Shown here: piece by piece, positions 24,183-36,616 of the stretch
Numbering within the stretch: the stretch's first letter is position 1
Layout of the letters: each line of letters begins with the position of its first letter
DNA from: Heterocephalus glaber
Lineage: Eukaryota; Chordata; Mammalia; Rodentia; Bathyergidae
Direction of reading: 5' to 3'
DNA: 64,000 nt
Assembly: GCF_000247695.1 (NCBI RefSeq)
Contig: NW_004624785.1
Span: 342,482-406,481, forward strand
The notes under the pieces: generated by a model
Seen by the model: only the letters and a program-made list of their open reading frames with translations
What the model was told of the DNA's origin: nothing
Databases searched by the model: none
Program-made: the position numbers and the translations under genes

Positions 24183-24277
24183 ATTCCAGCGCTTGGGAGG
24201 CTGAGGCAGAATTGCTGTGAGGTCAAGGCCAGCCTGAATTACAGAGTGAGACCCTGTCTCAAAAACTGAAAGAGAAC
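24183..24277 (+). mobile_element. B1 SINE, 5'-truncated, with target duplication
   Basis: Short B1 with a perfect 15-bp duplication, GAAACACCAATTGGA, at 24168-24182 and 24278-24292. Confidence 0.92.
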
Positions 24278-25740
24278 GAAACACCAATTGGAAAGCTATA
24301 ACATGTCCAGTGTGTAATTTTGATAGCATGACTTAAGCTTTGGTATCAACCAAATGCTTACAACCTTGCTTTTTTACCTTTTCCCCCAAGGACAAGATTC
24401 ACACATTGTGTGCACATACTCCACTCTCTTCACTTTCTAGTGTGCTATCAAGATGCTCTGACCTGAATTCTGTCCCAGTAAGTACAGCACACTAATATCT
24501 GAGGCACCACCATACTGAAATACTGAATAAAATATTAAAAGCAAGTGATACACAGGTACAACCACATACCTTTTAAGTTGTATTTTTGATTCAGCACAAA
24601 AGGAGAAGACCAAAAGGAACACAAACAAACAAAAAAACAAAGAGAAAGCAGATATGTGTTGAGGCAGGATTTCACCCAAGGAATCTCCATGAAATCCTGG
24701 AGATTTGAGATGGGACTTTCAGGGCTGCATAGGAAGCAGGAAGATAAGAGATAAAGGCTTCTATATCAGTCACAAGTTAGGACTACAAAAGGAACTCAGT
24801 CTAAGAAACGTGCAAAAGGGGACAGCAAGGAAATGACTTATCACTGGCGCGGCGCAGCCTTAGGTCCTGAGACCTAAAGTCCACATTTATGCTACTCAGT
24901 ATGGCTGGAAAAATATTAAGACAAGAAGTAAAGACACAGTAACCCAAGGATGCAGTGTCCCCAGTAGACTGGTATAAGCAAACACAAATTCTCCCAGAAG
25001 AACACAGAGCTTCAATCTAGTTATCAGAATTCACTCAGAGGGGAAGTTCAGGGAAAAAAAATCCTAAGAAAACAAGCCACAGTTAATGAGAATGAGTAGA
25101 AACAGATGGTGGATCAGAGTTCTGATATTAGCATAGACACAAAACTACAAAAGATGAGCAAAGAACCAGAAACTATAAAGAATGACCAAGGAAGTTTGAA
25201 ATAGAAACAAATATAATTTCTAGGAATAGAACTGAAAGTGAAAATTAAATGCATGGATAAAAGGGCACATTAGGCCTGACTGAAGAAAGAATTCTGAACT
25301 GAAGGTAAGAAGGGCCGGAAGCTAATCGGAATGCAGCACAAGGAAAACACTACAAGTGGAGAGATGGGAAGCTGTTGAATCTCTTCATACTAATTAGTTC
25401 CAGAAAGAGAGAATGAGGAAGAGATAATTTTCACTAAATAATTGCTAAGAATTTTCTAGAACTTTACTGTCCAATACAGTAGCCATTAGCTCATGTAGCT
25501 ATTTAAATTAAAATTAACAACACATTCCTATTTCCAGTGCTCCCTACCCTTATGTGGCAGGCGGTTACAGGGGCTGCAGAGGGGATTGTTAAGTCACTGC
25601 AGAGAGCTACAACTGTTGTGCCACCAAAGCACCCACCCTCAGAACCAAGACACTCCTTAAGTCCCAAGCTGTGCCAATAAATTCACACAGAGACTCAGTG
25701 TAGTAACGATGCAGAACACTGAAGACAGACAGGAAGTCTT

Positions 25741-25828
25741 TTTTTTTTTTTTTTGGTACCAGGAATTGAACTCAGGACCTTGCGCTTGGCAGGCAGGCGC
25801 GGTGCCATTGAGCCACATCCCTGGCCCT
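25741..25828 (-). mobile_element. ID-like SINE with target duplication
   Basis: T-tract, GGTACC, reversed B and A boxes. AGGAAGTCTT duplications lie at 25731-25740 and 25829-25838. Confidence 0.92.
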
Positions 25829-25889
25829 AGGAAGTCTTAAAAGCAGGCAGAGAGAAAAGTTAGAGGAATAGGAATTAGCTGGCTTTTCA

Positions 25890-26970
25890 GACAGAAATCA
25901 GCAAGCCAGTAGAAAACAAGGAAAGTACAGCTTCACCGTGCTGAGAGAAAATGCTGTCAACCTATCAATGCTATCACTGATAAATGTGGCAAAATACATA
26001 TTTTTGTACATGAGAAATTTACCAATAACACATCTTTTAAAATGAAAATTCCAATTTACTTTAGGCAGAGGAGAAATTATCCCAAGAAAGGACAGAAAAT
26101 ATAAGAAAAAACAGCAAGCAAAGACACAGTACAATAAGATTAAATCTAAATAAACATTAACTGGATAAAAATAAAAACACCTCATTTGTAGTGAAAAATA
26201 CAGAACTAAAGTACTAAGCAATAACTGATCATCCTAGGGGAGTTAACTGCAATTAAATAACTTTAGGTCTTTTGTCATTCAAGACAAAGGTAGTAATATG
26301 GAGTAACTTTGCACTTTAACTTAGAAATGTTAATATGCTTATGATAACCACTAAAAAAGAGACAAATAGCATGAACTTCCCAAAAATGCTGGGGGAAAGG
26401 GTCAGATTTCAAGAACCTGAAGACTAACCTCAATAAATGTATAAAACGATGGGCAGAAAGCCAAATATATCAGTAAACACAAATACATTGGGAGACAAAA
26501 ATCTGTCAATTAGCTTGCATAGAAAGGTAATTCAGCTATATACCAAGCAAATATTTACCAAAAACAAGCTAATTAAATCACATTTTTAAAAAGACAGCAG
26601 TCTTTAAGAAAAAAATGCACCACTAAAAATAAAATGGGTTACTTCATAATGATGAAAAACTGCATTTACCTGGGTTAATAACACTAAACTTAGAAGAATT
26701 ATCATTATAACCCAAATGTTACAATGTCTCCATCAAGTAGATGAAAGAAACAAGAGATGAGAGAAAACAAATTTACAAGGATAAGGACACTGAGCATACA
26801 CACACAATTAGAGAACATATTATTCTTTCAATGGACTAGAAGGACATCTGTAAAAACTGACTCTTTCCTAGGTATAAAGTCCCTCAATAAATTTCCAGGT
26901 ACCATACTGGTTATTAATGTGACTGACTCCCTTTTCACAATGCAATCAAGTTAGAAATCAAAAAGGTAAG
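25890..26970 (+). mobile_element. L1 fragment (ORF1/ORF2 junction and endonuclease region)
   Basis: In order: AGAGAAAATGCTGTCAACCT, AACCACTAAAAAAGAGACAA, CACTGAGCATACACACACAA and AATGCAATCAAGTTAGAAAT. This follows an old L1 from the end of ORF1 into ORF2. No long open frame remains. Confidence 0.65.
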
Positions 26971-27037
26971 CAGGAAAAACCTAAACTGTTTTTAACACTA
27001 AGCACACTACTGACAGCTCAAAGGTTAAAGACAATTC

Positions 27038-27130
27038 CTTTTTTTTTTTTTTTTTGGTACCAGAGATCGAACTCAGGTCTTTGAGCTTGCGCAGCAGGCA
27101 GTGAAACCACTGAGCTAAATCCCCAGCCCC
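27038..27130 (-). mobile_element. ID-like SINE with target duplication
   Basis: Long T-tract and near-consensus body. TAAAGACAATTC duplications lie at 27026-27037 and 27131-27142. Confidence 0.92.
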
Positions 27131-27187
27131 TAAAGACAATTCTTTTAAAGTCAGAAGTGTGAGGCTGGTTCCAATTGCTTTAAACCA

Positions 27188-27305
27188 TAAGAATCACCAG
27201 TGGCACATGCCTGCAATCCCAGCTGTTCTGGAGGCTGAGACAGGTGGATTGCAAATTCAAGGCCAGCCTGGGGAACTTAAACAAGACTGATTCTATCTCA
27301 AAAAA
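27188..27305 (+). mobile_element. B1 SINE
   Basis: CCAGTGGCACATGCCTGCAA, GAGGCTGAGACAGGTGGATT and TTCAAGGCCAGCCTGGGGAA. Confidence 0.88.
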
Positions 27306-27310
27306 TAAAA

Positions 27311-27375
27311 AGGGTTGGGGATGTAGCTCAATGATACAGCAACTCTGGGTTTGATCCCCAATACTACAAAACCAA
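27311..27375 (+). mobile_element. ID-like SINE, short
   Basis: GGGTTGGGGATGTAGCTCAA and GTTTGATCCCCAATACTAC. It lies directly behind a B1. Confidence 0.75.
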
Positions 27376-28623
27376 GCAACCCACAAAAACCAATTCATCA
27401 TGCAACATTAGTAAATGAGTTGCTGCATTAAAAAACAAACACTGCTGATACCTAAGGTGGAGTATAAATTTTGCATAGTACATGGATACTTTTAAAAAGA
27501 TGTTTACTAAAATACAATTAAAAGAACCAAAGCCTACAGTTGGAGATTAAAGTTTCCTTAACTGTAATATATGAGTCATTTATCTGACTGAACTATCTTT
27601 TTGCTCTTCCAAACTGTCACTGAGGATACAAAGGTAAGCAACTACATCGTTCCAGCCTGCTGGGGCTGATGACATTGTAAAGGAGGCAGCCATTAATCAC
27701 AGAAACAAAAGGAATAGGCACTTGAGATTGAGGGACTCATAGCAGGAGTAAAAAGGTATAAAAAGAAGGTACACAGGGGAAGAGGGCACAGAACAGCAAA
27801 CTAAAAAAGAAAGGAATAGGACACACAAAGCTTCAAAGTTTTAAATGGACAATTAAAATAACTATGATTTAATTTTCAGATGATTAATATAAAAATAGCA
27901 AATTTTAAAAACTGCAAAATTTCATGCTTTACAGTCTACTCCTTTAGTTAGAAATTATTTCGTATTTCCATCAGAAATTTTCTTTACACTAATACTATAC
28001 GTTCTATTTAAGAAACTTAAAATTGTTACACAAAATTAAATGATTTCTCATATTGTTTCAACAAAAACTAAAAATCAACCTTAATTCTTAAGACACTTTA
28101 TAACTTTCTATTCTTTAAATAAAGCTTAGGAGAAACTACAAAGTATGCTTTCTAAACTGTTCTCACAAATCTGTTATACCATAGAAAAGTCTTAAGCAAT
28201 TCACTCATTTCCTACCAGGATTTCTAACATCCCACACCTACTTAATTCAACCAGACAAACTGTATAACACAAATATGTAACTTTAGATATTGGAGCTGGA
28301 AGGAAAAGTTGGGGAAAAAAAAAGCATCAAGAACTCCAGGCGTCTTGTTGTAATTATTATTCCTTAAAAAAAATCCCTAAGGAATTTCAAGAGTTGACTG
28401 TGATAAGCACAAAAGGATTCAAATTGATTACCAACAGTTAAGTCTGATGTGGATATTACAGCTAAGTAGATATGGATTAACTGGAATTAATTATTTTATG
28501 TCCCTTTTGACATATATAGAAAAAGTTCTTTCTGAATACTTGATCTTTTGAATGGAACTTAATTTACTCAAATTCACTAAAAAACTTTTGTCAAAATATA
28601 GCCTTCAAAAAAGGCTTACAACA

Positions 28624-28706
28624 GGGCTGGGGATGTAGCTCAGCAGCACAGCGCCTGCCTGGCAAGCTCCAGGTCCTGAGTTCCATCCCTAGTACCAAAG
28701 CGGGGG
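28624..28706 (+). mobile_element. ID-like SINE
   Basis: GGGCTGGGGATGTAGCTCAG, CTGCCTGGCAAGCTCC and CTGAGTTCCATCCCTAGTAC. The end is G-rich instead of A-rich. Confidence 0.85.
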
Positions 28707-29238
28707 GGAGGGGAAGGGTTATAATAGAGGTCAACACTACACGTTCTTTTTAACCTTCTTTGTGTTCGTTATATGAGACGAGACTGTTCACAGTGGTGTA
28801 TGCACTTAAACTGAATTTAGCTTTTACTGTGGAAAGATTAGAAATTAACAGATAATACCACTTAAATGGGCAGTTTTTGATTAACTGTCTTAAGCAGTGA
28901 AGAACTGCCTAATTAACCTATTTCTACAAAAAATTTTTTTCCCTATTGTGATTCTACCAAGAGTTTTAAAATCATGATAGTTGAGATAATTGCATCTTCA
29001 AGAAAACATGTAATAACTATGAATCAGAAAACTGGATCTGAAGGAACTAAAGCCCTTCTCTTGTAATTCATGGGAATCCCAGCACTACCTAAAATATCCA
29101 GATACTGAATTTTATTCCCAATCACCTAATGTTTACAAGCAAGAGCCAGAGTGCCATTTGAGCCTAAAATGTTCTTAGAAGTCAGTCATCATTACTAAGT
29201 ATATTCATCCCACTTACCCAATTAAAAAAAAGGAAAAA

Positions 29239-29302
29239 GGGGCCAGGGATTTAGCTCAGTGGTTGCAAGCGCAAGGACCAGAGTTCGATCCCTGGTACCC
29301 AA
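29239..29302 (+). mobile_element. ID-like SINE with internal deletion
   Basis: GGGGCCAGGGATTTAGCTCA joins directly to GGTTGCAAGCGCAAGG, skipping about 14 bases of the consensus. The B box and tail are intact. Confidence 0.88.
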
Positions 29303-30809
29303 AAAAAAAGGAAAAAAATCAAACTGCTCAGATTTAGGGGTATGAAAGGCAGACTGAAAGAAGTAACAACTCATTCTGAGGGAACAATTAAGAAATGAGA
29401 CTTTGGCCTAATGCAAGAATCACCAGGAAGTACAAAAAACAGAAAACTGACGAAGTGGCCTCTTTTACTAAGTGCTTCATTGCTGGTCTTTTTCTTCAAA
29501 TGACACCGGTTTGTCACACCGTGAATAAGGAAAAGAGCACCATGTGGAACTGTGACTAGAAAGCTGAGACACCAACAGTCAGACGACTGGAATATGCCTT
29601 CAGAGTACAACAGATCACAAAGTAGGAAGTGCTTACACATGCTGTAAAGCTTGTGTTCCCTGAGGACACATCAACTCAAGTTCAATACAAGAACGACTGA
29701 CTGTCCCTTCCAATTTGGTGAAAAAATTAGGTTCAGGTCTCAAATTTTCATAATGTATACCTGTACCAGTAGCCAAGCTGTACCCCACTTAAAGTACACA
29801 AATATGCCTCAGAAGATCAGAGTGGAAAACAGCAGGCAACTGGTCACCATGGAATAGGTCTCTCTTCACAAACTGCTTAAACTTGCAAGAAGATTGTGTA
29901 ACTGGTGATTTCTTGAACAAATCTCAAAATCCAATTCTTTATAAATCTTTGGCCTGAGTTAAGTTTTATTTTTGAAAGGTCAACAAAAAATTAATATATG
30001 TAAAAACCGTGGCAAGTTCTATTACACCCAGTAAAACCAGGAACAGCACAGCCAAAATATTTTAACAAGAAGGTAATTATGTCAGGACAGCAGCAAGATT
30101 CCCTGGAGGAGACTCGCTTCATTTCTGTATAAATACTGTACTTCAGAGTCAGAGCACAAAATTTATCTGAACACCAACTTTAACAGATAAAACTGAAGAC
30201 AATTCCGATCTTTGAAAGGAATTTCAAATTTCTTATCAATTTCCTAAATTATCCCTCCACCAAAAACAGAACACCCACTATCACCATCAACAAAAAAAAC
30301 GAAGGCTTTCACCAGCCCAAAGTACTGTAGCTTAGAGATTTCAAAAATAAAAATGGGAAAGCGTGCTGATGTTTATATAAATGAGATTTAAAGAACTATG
30401 TGTACTAGTAAATTCAAGGCTAACACCACATCACCGATCAATAGCTCACTGATGGCGCTTCCTATGCCAGGTCCTCCTTTCCCGGTGACTACTTTAATCA
30501 AGTAAATGCGGAAAACACTCAAGAAAGGGGAAGAGGGGAAGGCAGCGTTTACGAACCCAAGGATGACTGCTAATTTCATAAACAATAACATAAAATAAGT
30601 AACACAACATTTGGCCAATTACCAAGCAGAAGTCAAAGTTCCACCACGTAATTCGGGCCTGGACGTTTTTTTCTCTCTCAAGAAAACACATAACCGAAAG
30701 CACAACTCATTTCCCTCTCGATATTTTAATTACGCTGACAAAACCATTCAAAGTGAGAAGGTAGCCAAACAAAAAGGGGAAAAAAATAGAAGCAAAGGCT
30801 TTACAGCGG

Positions 30810-31970
30810 GGGCGCTGGGTGTCCGAGCCGAGTCCCCCCCTCGGCAGGCAGCGACCTCTCGCAAGCCAGGACTGGGGCCCGAGGCCAGAGTCCGGCGGAG
30901 GGAGGGAGGCAGCGCGGGGCGCTGGGTGGCCCGGCAGCCCGACACCCCGACACCTTGGGACCTCCCAGCCGCGGGAACTTTCCGTCCCGCGCCCGAGGCC
31001 CAACAGCGCGCCCGCCCGCCGCCCGCAGGCCACACTCAGGTGCAAACTTTGAAAAGGCGCAGCGCCCCTGAGTCGCTCCGCCAGGGGTCCCGACCCCAGG
31101 ACCTGGCCACCCGCCCGGCCCGCGACCAAGGGCGTTCCCTGGGCCGCGGGCCGGCCCGGGGGACTCAAGAAGGGCGCCGCGCGGCCCCTAGGCCTCCCCG
31201 CCCCGTCGTCTCCGGCCACGACCCTCCCCGCGCCGCCTCGGGGCCGAGCGGCCGGCCAGGCCCGCACCCCTCTCCCCTCACCCTCACCTTGGAGGCCATG
31301 GCGAGTGTCTCCCCCGGCCCGGGACGGCCGGCTCGTCTCCCGCGCCGCGGCGGGCGAGGGCGATGGCGAAGGCGGCGCGGCTACGAATAGGGCCCGGCGC
31401 GGCGGAGGCTCCGCCTCGGCCCGAGTCTCGGCGCTCGGCGACTCCAGCCGCCGCCCGCTCCTGCAGTTCCTGAAAGTCCCCGGCTGCTCGGCCCCCGCCC
31501 CCGCAGCCGAGCCTCCCATTTCCCGCGGCGTGCGCGGCGCGGCCGGCGGAAGCGCGCTCGGGCTCCCTGCCGGCCCGGCCTCGGCTCCCGCTGCCTCCGC
31601 CGCCTCGGCGAGCCTAGCCTCCGCCCCGGCCGCCCCGCTGGACACGTTTAGGGGTGTGGAGAGCCGCGCTGGGGGAACGCTGGCCGAGCCAACCGAGCTC
31701 CTACTCCGGATCCCACTCGGCCCGCGCTGCTCGCCCGCGGGTGAAGTTTCAAGGGGGCGACAATAACTCTCTTGTGCCCTGGCAGCAAAAGAAAAACCCG
31801 CCGGGGATCCGCGTCCCGCGCTGGGCTCGCCGTGGGGTCGGGGGTCGGGCGAGCTCGGGCTGTGTCCTGAGTGCCACAAGAACAGCCTGCACGGAGCGCG
31901 GCCATGGCTTCCAGCGCGAGGGCACCAGCCTGGAGTTTCCCTCGGGCTCTGATCAGCTGGGGCTGCGGGG
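30810..31970 (-). promoter_or_regulatory. SNX9: CpG-island promoter and 5' UTR region of SNX9
   Basis: About 1.15 kb is very rich in G+C and CG dinucleotides, while the flanks on both sides are AT-rich. It contains many GC-box-like GGGCGG/CCGCCC stretches. I see no convincing TATA box upstream of the SNX9 start codon at 31299, consistent with a dispersed CpG-island promoter. The exon 1 donor lies at 31287, so the left half of the island is the start of intron 1. The right half holds the 5' UTR and core promoter for minus-strand transcription. Long open frames cross the island on both strands because stop codons are rare in CG-rich DNA; I do not treat them as genes. The precise start site cannot be read from sequence. 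Divergent transcription towards the right is possible but not shown. Confidence 0.85.
31288..31299 (-). CDS. SNX9: SNX9 coding exon 1 (start codon, Met-Ala-Ser-Lys)
   Basis: This is the first coding exon of sorting nexin 9, a membrane-remodelling PX-BAR protein that links clathrin-coated pits, dynamin and N-WASP/actin. On the minus strand ATG GCC TCC AAG is followed immediately by a GTGAGG splice donor. The ATG sits in a strong initiation context, with G at -3 and G at +4 (GCCATGG). It lies in the middle of the only CpG island in the window, as expected for a widely expressed gene. The four residues differ from the usual mammalian Met-Ala-Thr-Lys, as I recall it, by one Thr-to-Ser change. The exon ends in phase 0, matching exon 2, which starts Ala-Arg-Val-Met-Tyr-Asp-Phe. 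The 5' UTR continues towards higher coordinates, but its start cannot be fixed from sequence. The call depends on continuity with exons 2-4, because twelve coding bases alone would not identify the gene. Confidence 0.88.
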
Positions 31971-32295
31971 CTAGAACGCTTGGGGGGACTTCATTCAGAG
32001 GAGTCCCATTAACCTCCCACTGCACTCTAGGTCAATTTAAAGATGCCTCGGCTCGGCTCCCCAGAGGCCTAGGAGGAAAGACAGGTCTAAATTTTTCCAT
32101 CTTTTTGTCAAAGTGCTTTTTTCATAGTTGGATTTTATTAATAAGAAAATTACTTAAATTGAGTAGTAGGGTTTTACTTGCCCAGGCCTGTAGGAAACCT
32201 CCTGTCCTCCTGCTCCACAGCCTCTGAATAGAGCTTGAAAACATTGATTTGCACTACTAAAGCATTACAAAAAACAAGAATGAAAGATACACACA

Positions 32296-32478
32296 CACCC
32301 CCCTTTGCTGAGTGAACCCAGGGTCACTCCACTACTGAGCTACATCCCCAGATCCCTCTCCCTTTTAAAGTTTTGAGATAGGGTCTCTAAATTGTCCAGG
32401 CTGGCCTAGAATTTGTGGTTCTCCTGCCTCAGCCTCCCAGGTACCTGAGATTACGGGCTTGCGCCACTGTACTGGGCT
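32296..32478 (-). mobile_element. ID-like SINE relic followed by a B1 SINE
   Basis: ACTACTGAGCTACATCCCCA at 32296-32352, then B1 blocks TTTTGAGATAGGGTCTCT, CCTGCCTCAGCCTCCCAGGT and GAGATTACGGGCTTGC at 32365-32478. Confidence 0.8.
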
Positions 32479-33894
32479 GGAAGATGTATTTTAAATTGAC
32501 ATAATAGTCCAGTACATTTTGCTCTTATTAGGGATATATTTGTTATAAGAGGTACTTATCAAATCAACTATTTTAATAGGAAACTAGTATTTAGAGTCAA
32601 TGTCAAATTTGTGTCTTCTCAAAAACATATTTGACCTCCAGGCAGTTTACTAGTTACAGTCAATAATGGTGTTTTAAGTGGTGCTTCAGAATTTTCACAT
32701 TTGTTGTGTTCATTATAAAAACTATAGTCATGGTAATATTGGTAATATTCATAAATAGTTATCTAAACACAGGAAAAGGAAAGTCAAACCAACATTCATT
32801 GACAGTCCACTTGCTATATACTAGGCTTTTATGTGCCTCCATCTGATTTTATCCTTTGAGAAAGTTATTATTGTCCATTATTTACAAAGATGAACAAGTC
32901 ACGCCCACTTAAATAACTTGCCTGATCTGGTAATACTTATTAAAATAAAAAATGACCATAACCTCGGACCTAGGAGCTCTGGTTCTGGGATTTTGTCCTT
33001 TTTTCAAACTCGTATAAGTACACAGAGTTCATGAAAAGGTATTTCTATAATATCTCCAAACAGAAGACAAACCATATGTTTGTGAATAGGACTATTTCAA
33101 TAAGTAAGGTACATCCATACAATCAAAATTCTAGCAAGTCTGTAAAACAATGGTAATATGGTCTGTCTTCTGATTCAGCCAACCTCCAATTGAACATATC
33201 CAGGAAGAAAATCTGTGACTGTATTGAAAAAATACAGACTTGTTTTTCTATGTTATTATTTTCTAAGCAGTACAGGGTAAGAGTTATTTACATAGCATTT
33301 ACATTGTACTAGGCTTTATAAAGAATATAGAGATGATTTAAAGCATGCAGGATGACTGAAGATTATATGCAAATACTATACCATTTTATATATGAGAGAC
33401 TTGATCTTCAATTTAATTTACACAAGGGTTCTGGGGACAGTTACCCCTTGATATTGCGAGATGACTAATAGATACTAATGAAGATAAAAAGAACATTTTG
33501 TGTAGTCTATTTGTGTATGAAACGTGAAATATGTTGTACATGCCTAGAAAATTTCTGAAAGAATTCACCTGATCCTATTTCAGAATTTTCAACCATGTAA
33601 ATGTATTTAACTATTTTAAAACAAGTTTACATTTTAATAAATAACTAAATGGATAACTTGGCTAAGAGCATACTAGTATGTGGAAAATCAGGATTTGAAC
33701 TCAAGTAATGCTACAGGTAATGAGTTTTCCATATTCTTTTACATTTGAAGAACAACAGCTCTCTGCCACCACCCAATAATGTGCTTTGTTAAGAACCGCA
33801 TGTAACTAATTATTTTAGGTAGCTGGCACCAAGAAAACAAGACGAGAGAAACTATCACCTGCATGATTTCTATAGCCTTGGTTTCACTTTTTAG

Positions 33895-34700
33895 AGGTAA
33901 TGGTGTAAAATTGGTACAACCATTATGGAAAACAGTATAGCAGCTCCTCAAAGAATTAAAAATAGGGCTACTGGACTATGTGATCCAACAATCCCAAATG
34001 TGAACATACATCCAAAGGAAATGAAATGAGTATCTCAAAAGAAATCTGGAACCTTATATGTAGCCAAGATGTGGAAACAACAAAGTGTTGACAGATAAAG
34101 AAAATGACACATGGAAAGCTGGGTGTAGTGGCACATGCCTGTAATCCTAGTACTTGGGAGGCTGAGGCAGGAGGATTGCCAGAAGTTCAAGGCCAGCCTA
34201 AACTGCATAGCAAGACCCTGTTGCAAAAAAAGAAAGAAAAGAAAGTGTACGTACACAAAAAGAAATTTTCCTTTGATACAATATGGAAGAACCTGGAGAA
34301 CATCCCAAGTGAAAGAAGCCAGACAAAGGACAAATACTGCAGGATCTCACTTACATGTGGTATCTAAGCAAATGAAACTCTTAGAAGCAGAGTAGAATGA
34401 TAATTACCAGGGGGCTGGAGTGGGGGAAATGGGAAGATCTCAATCAAAAGGGTATGAAGTTCCAGATATGCAGAATGAATAAGTTGTAGACTTCTAATGT
34501 ACAGCAATATGATTATAGTTAATAATGCAGTGCAGTGTGCTTTAAATGTGCTGAGAGAAAGGTAACTATATGAAGTGACAAATACGTTAATTAGCTTGGT
34601 TAAGGTCAACATTTCACAGTGTATATCAAAACAATACGTGGTAAGTCTTAAATATGTACCATTTTAAAATTTCAATGTAATACAAGTAGATATTAGTAAA
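33895..34700 (+). mobile_element. L1 3' end, split by a B1
   Basis: AACCATTATGGAAAACAGTA, GTGGAAACAACAAAGTGTTG, AATATGGAAGAACCTGGAGA, GATCTCACTTACATGTGG and TATGATTATAGTTAATAATG follow the ORF2 end and 3' UTR of an old L1. A B1 sits at 34117-34242. The frames are broken. Confidence 0.85.
34117..34242 (+). mobile_element. B1 SINE inside the L1
   Basis: AGCTGGGTGTAGTGGCACAT, GAGGCTGAGGCAGGAGGATT and GCAAGACCCTGTTGC plus an A-rich tail. Confidence 0.92.
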
Positions 34701-34879
34701 GGAAATGATTTTTAAAACAATCTTCTATGAAAAAAATAAAGCAAAATTTCATGACAAATTAATTAAAGAATAACAGTTAATACACTGTGTACCATAGTCT
34801 TAAAAGAATGGCCAAAATGTTAGAGTACAAATCATAGACAAAAAAGACTCTTACAAAAAAGAAACAAATAGATAACAGC

Positions 34880-34928
34880 TCAAAACTTTCTTTTCTTTCT
34901 TTTTTTTTTCTTTCAAAACTTTCTTTTC
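34880..34928. repeat. 16-bp duplication flanking a T-rich tract (tail-only insertion)
   Basis: TCAAAACTTTCTTTTC occurs perfectly at 34880-34895 and 34913-34928, with 17 pyrimidines between. Confidence 0.75.
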
Positions 34929-36079
34929 AATGAAGAGGACCTAGTGGTATAAATGAAACAAATTAGCATATATATTGAAATAGTTTTGAAACCACAGAAT
35001 ATATAATTTGGGAAATTATTAGAATTTCTCCCTACTTCATATTTCTCTGTTCTTTTTTTCATGTTTTCCTTAACATTTAGTAGAGACTATACACAATAAT
35101 TTTTATGGATTTTGCATAAGATAGCCACCGCAGAAATTTACAGTTTAGAAGGAAGGTAAGACTGTTAAGGAGGGCCCAGTCCTGTGGGATATTTTCTCAG
35201 AGCATGAAAGAGTTCAGTTGGGGAAAAGGGTTCAGACTATCAGATTAAGTGGATGTCAAAAAAAAAAAAAGAGCCAAAATGCAGGCCTTTGGGTAGAAAA
35301 CCAGAAGCTGGGACCACCAATATTTCAAAGGTGCCATTCTTAAGCACAGCCTCCATCTAATCATCTATGTGGATTCTTGCCGTGACTTAGGAAATACCAT
35401 TCCAAAGATGTCTTTCCCATTAGGCAAAGTCTCAAACATCCATTCAGTCCTGGACATAGGGGTGACCTCTCCTCCATGCCCAGAATAGGAAGAAACCTAC
35501 AACTTTTGGACACTGCTGACCCAATCTCCCCAATTTTAGTCCTTATTTCCACTTTCGGCTTCTCACACCAGACAAATAACGTGGCACGCAAACGTGTGTG
35601 TCTGATTTACAAAATATGTACAATTTTGACAATTCTATATCAATAAAGCTGGGGAAAACATTTAAAAAAGTAACAGTGGAGACACCGACCTCAGAATGAC
35701 CAATGCAAATTAATATAAATGTTTAAATAAAAATGAAATCACAACCTGTATTATTGAGACCGTAAGAACACCATGGGATTGTTTCCTAAGACTCTGGCAT
35801 GCACTCATTGACGTAAATCTCAGGGAAACCTGATCTCTGATTCCCACTCATACCACTTTCATACCATGGGCATCCCACTTGCCCCTGGGCCTCATCCCCC
35901 CTTTCAGGGAGAGGGCAAGGTAGGGCTCTGTGAGCATGCACACTTTGCAGCTATATGGGGTCCCATGCTTATATAGGCCCTGCGCTTGCTTTAGGGCTCC
36001 GCTATTGCCATCTTTAATTCTGCAGAGCTTAGAACAAGGCACCTTATATTTCCATTTTGCACTGGGACTTCAAAAATCA

Positions 36080-36430
36080 CCCAGCCTGGTCTGGCAAGGA
36101 GGTTAAATGTGTTGTACGTTTGTCTGAAATAGTCCCTACCTAAAGATCACCTACTCCTCCTACACAGACCTACCTTCCACTTCTGAGCTACCCTCACATG
36201 TCGCAACAGTTACAATTCCTTGGGGAAATCTTCCTTCTCCTTGAAGTTGTGTTGACAATACTGGTTTCTTTACCTTTAGCATATTTGCCTGTCTCCCCCA
36301 CCAGGCTATAAGTTAAGATGAGCGGCTGTGCCTGAATTCTGTGTCCTGGGTTGCCATTGTATCTCCAGCCCCTAGCACAAAACCCAGCTCCGAATAAGCC
36401 CCACTGTCTTTGTTAAATGAATGAATGAGA
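36080..36430 (+). mobile_element. L2 3' end relic
   Basis: GCCTGTCTCCCCCACCAGGC, TATCTCCAGCCCCTAGCA and TTTGTTAAATGAATGAATGA are the classic L2 terminal blocks in order. Confidence 0.75.
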
Positions 36431-36616
36431 AGGTTGCAAATTACAAATTAAACAATTCAGTATTTGCTTGAGTCTACTTCTCTAGCAACTTACAGGATTC
36501 TGTGGTGGAAAATCGCTGTCTCTATTATTACCCAAGTTAAGGTGAAACAGAGTACGACACAAGCTTTCTCTTAAGTTTTACGACTCAATAATAGCCTCTC
36601 CTTAAAAATAAAAAAA

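Larger units (their letters stand above)
11067..31287 (-). other. SNX9: SNX9 intron 1
   Basis: The large first intron (20,221 bp) starts with GTGAGG at 31287 and ends with ATAG before exon 2. It carries the two solo LTRs, the mariner relic, the U6 fragment, MaLR LTRs, an L1 fragment and many SINEs, listed separately. The promoter-proximal 28.8-30.8 kb is poor in recognisable repeats apart from one SINE at 29239-29302, and could hold enhancers. I see no specific element in it. Confidence 0.85.

Noticed and set aside
25440..25520. Possible hAT-type DNA transposon relic (TTACTGTCCAATACAGTAGC block)
   Set aside because: Only a single short block resembles such an element and no terminal repeats were seen, so I did not call it.
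30611..31390. Open frame of 259 codons on the plus strand in the same island
   Set aside because: Same composition artefact; no homology recognised and no splice or initiation support.
30707..31879. Open frame of 390 codons on the minus strand across the CpG island
   Set aside because: It is rich in Ala, Arg, Gly and Pro with no domain. It is out of frame with the SNX9 ATG and arises because CG-rich DNA lacks stop codons. The real exon uses only 12 coding bases here.
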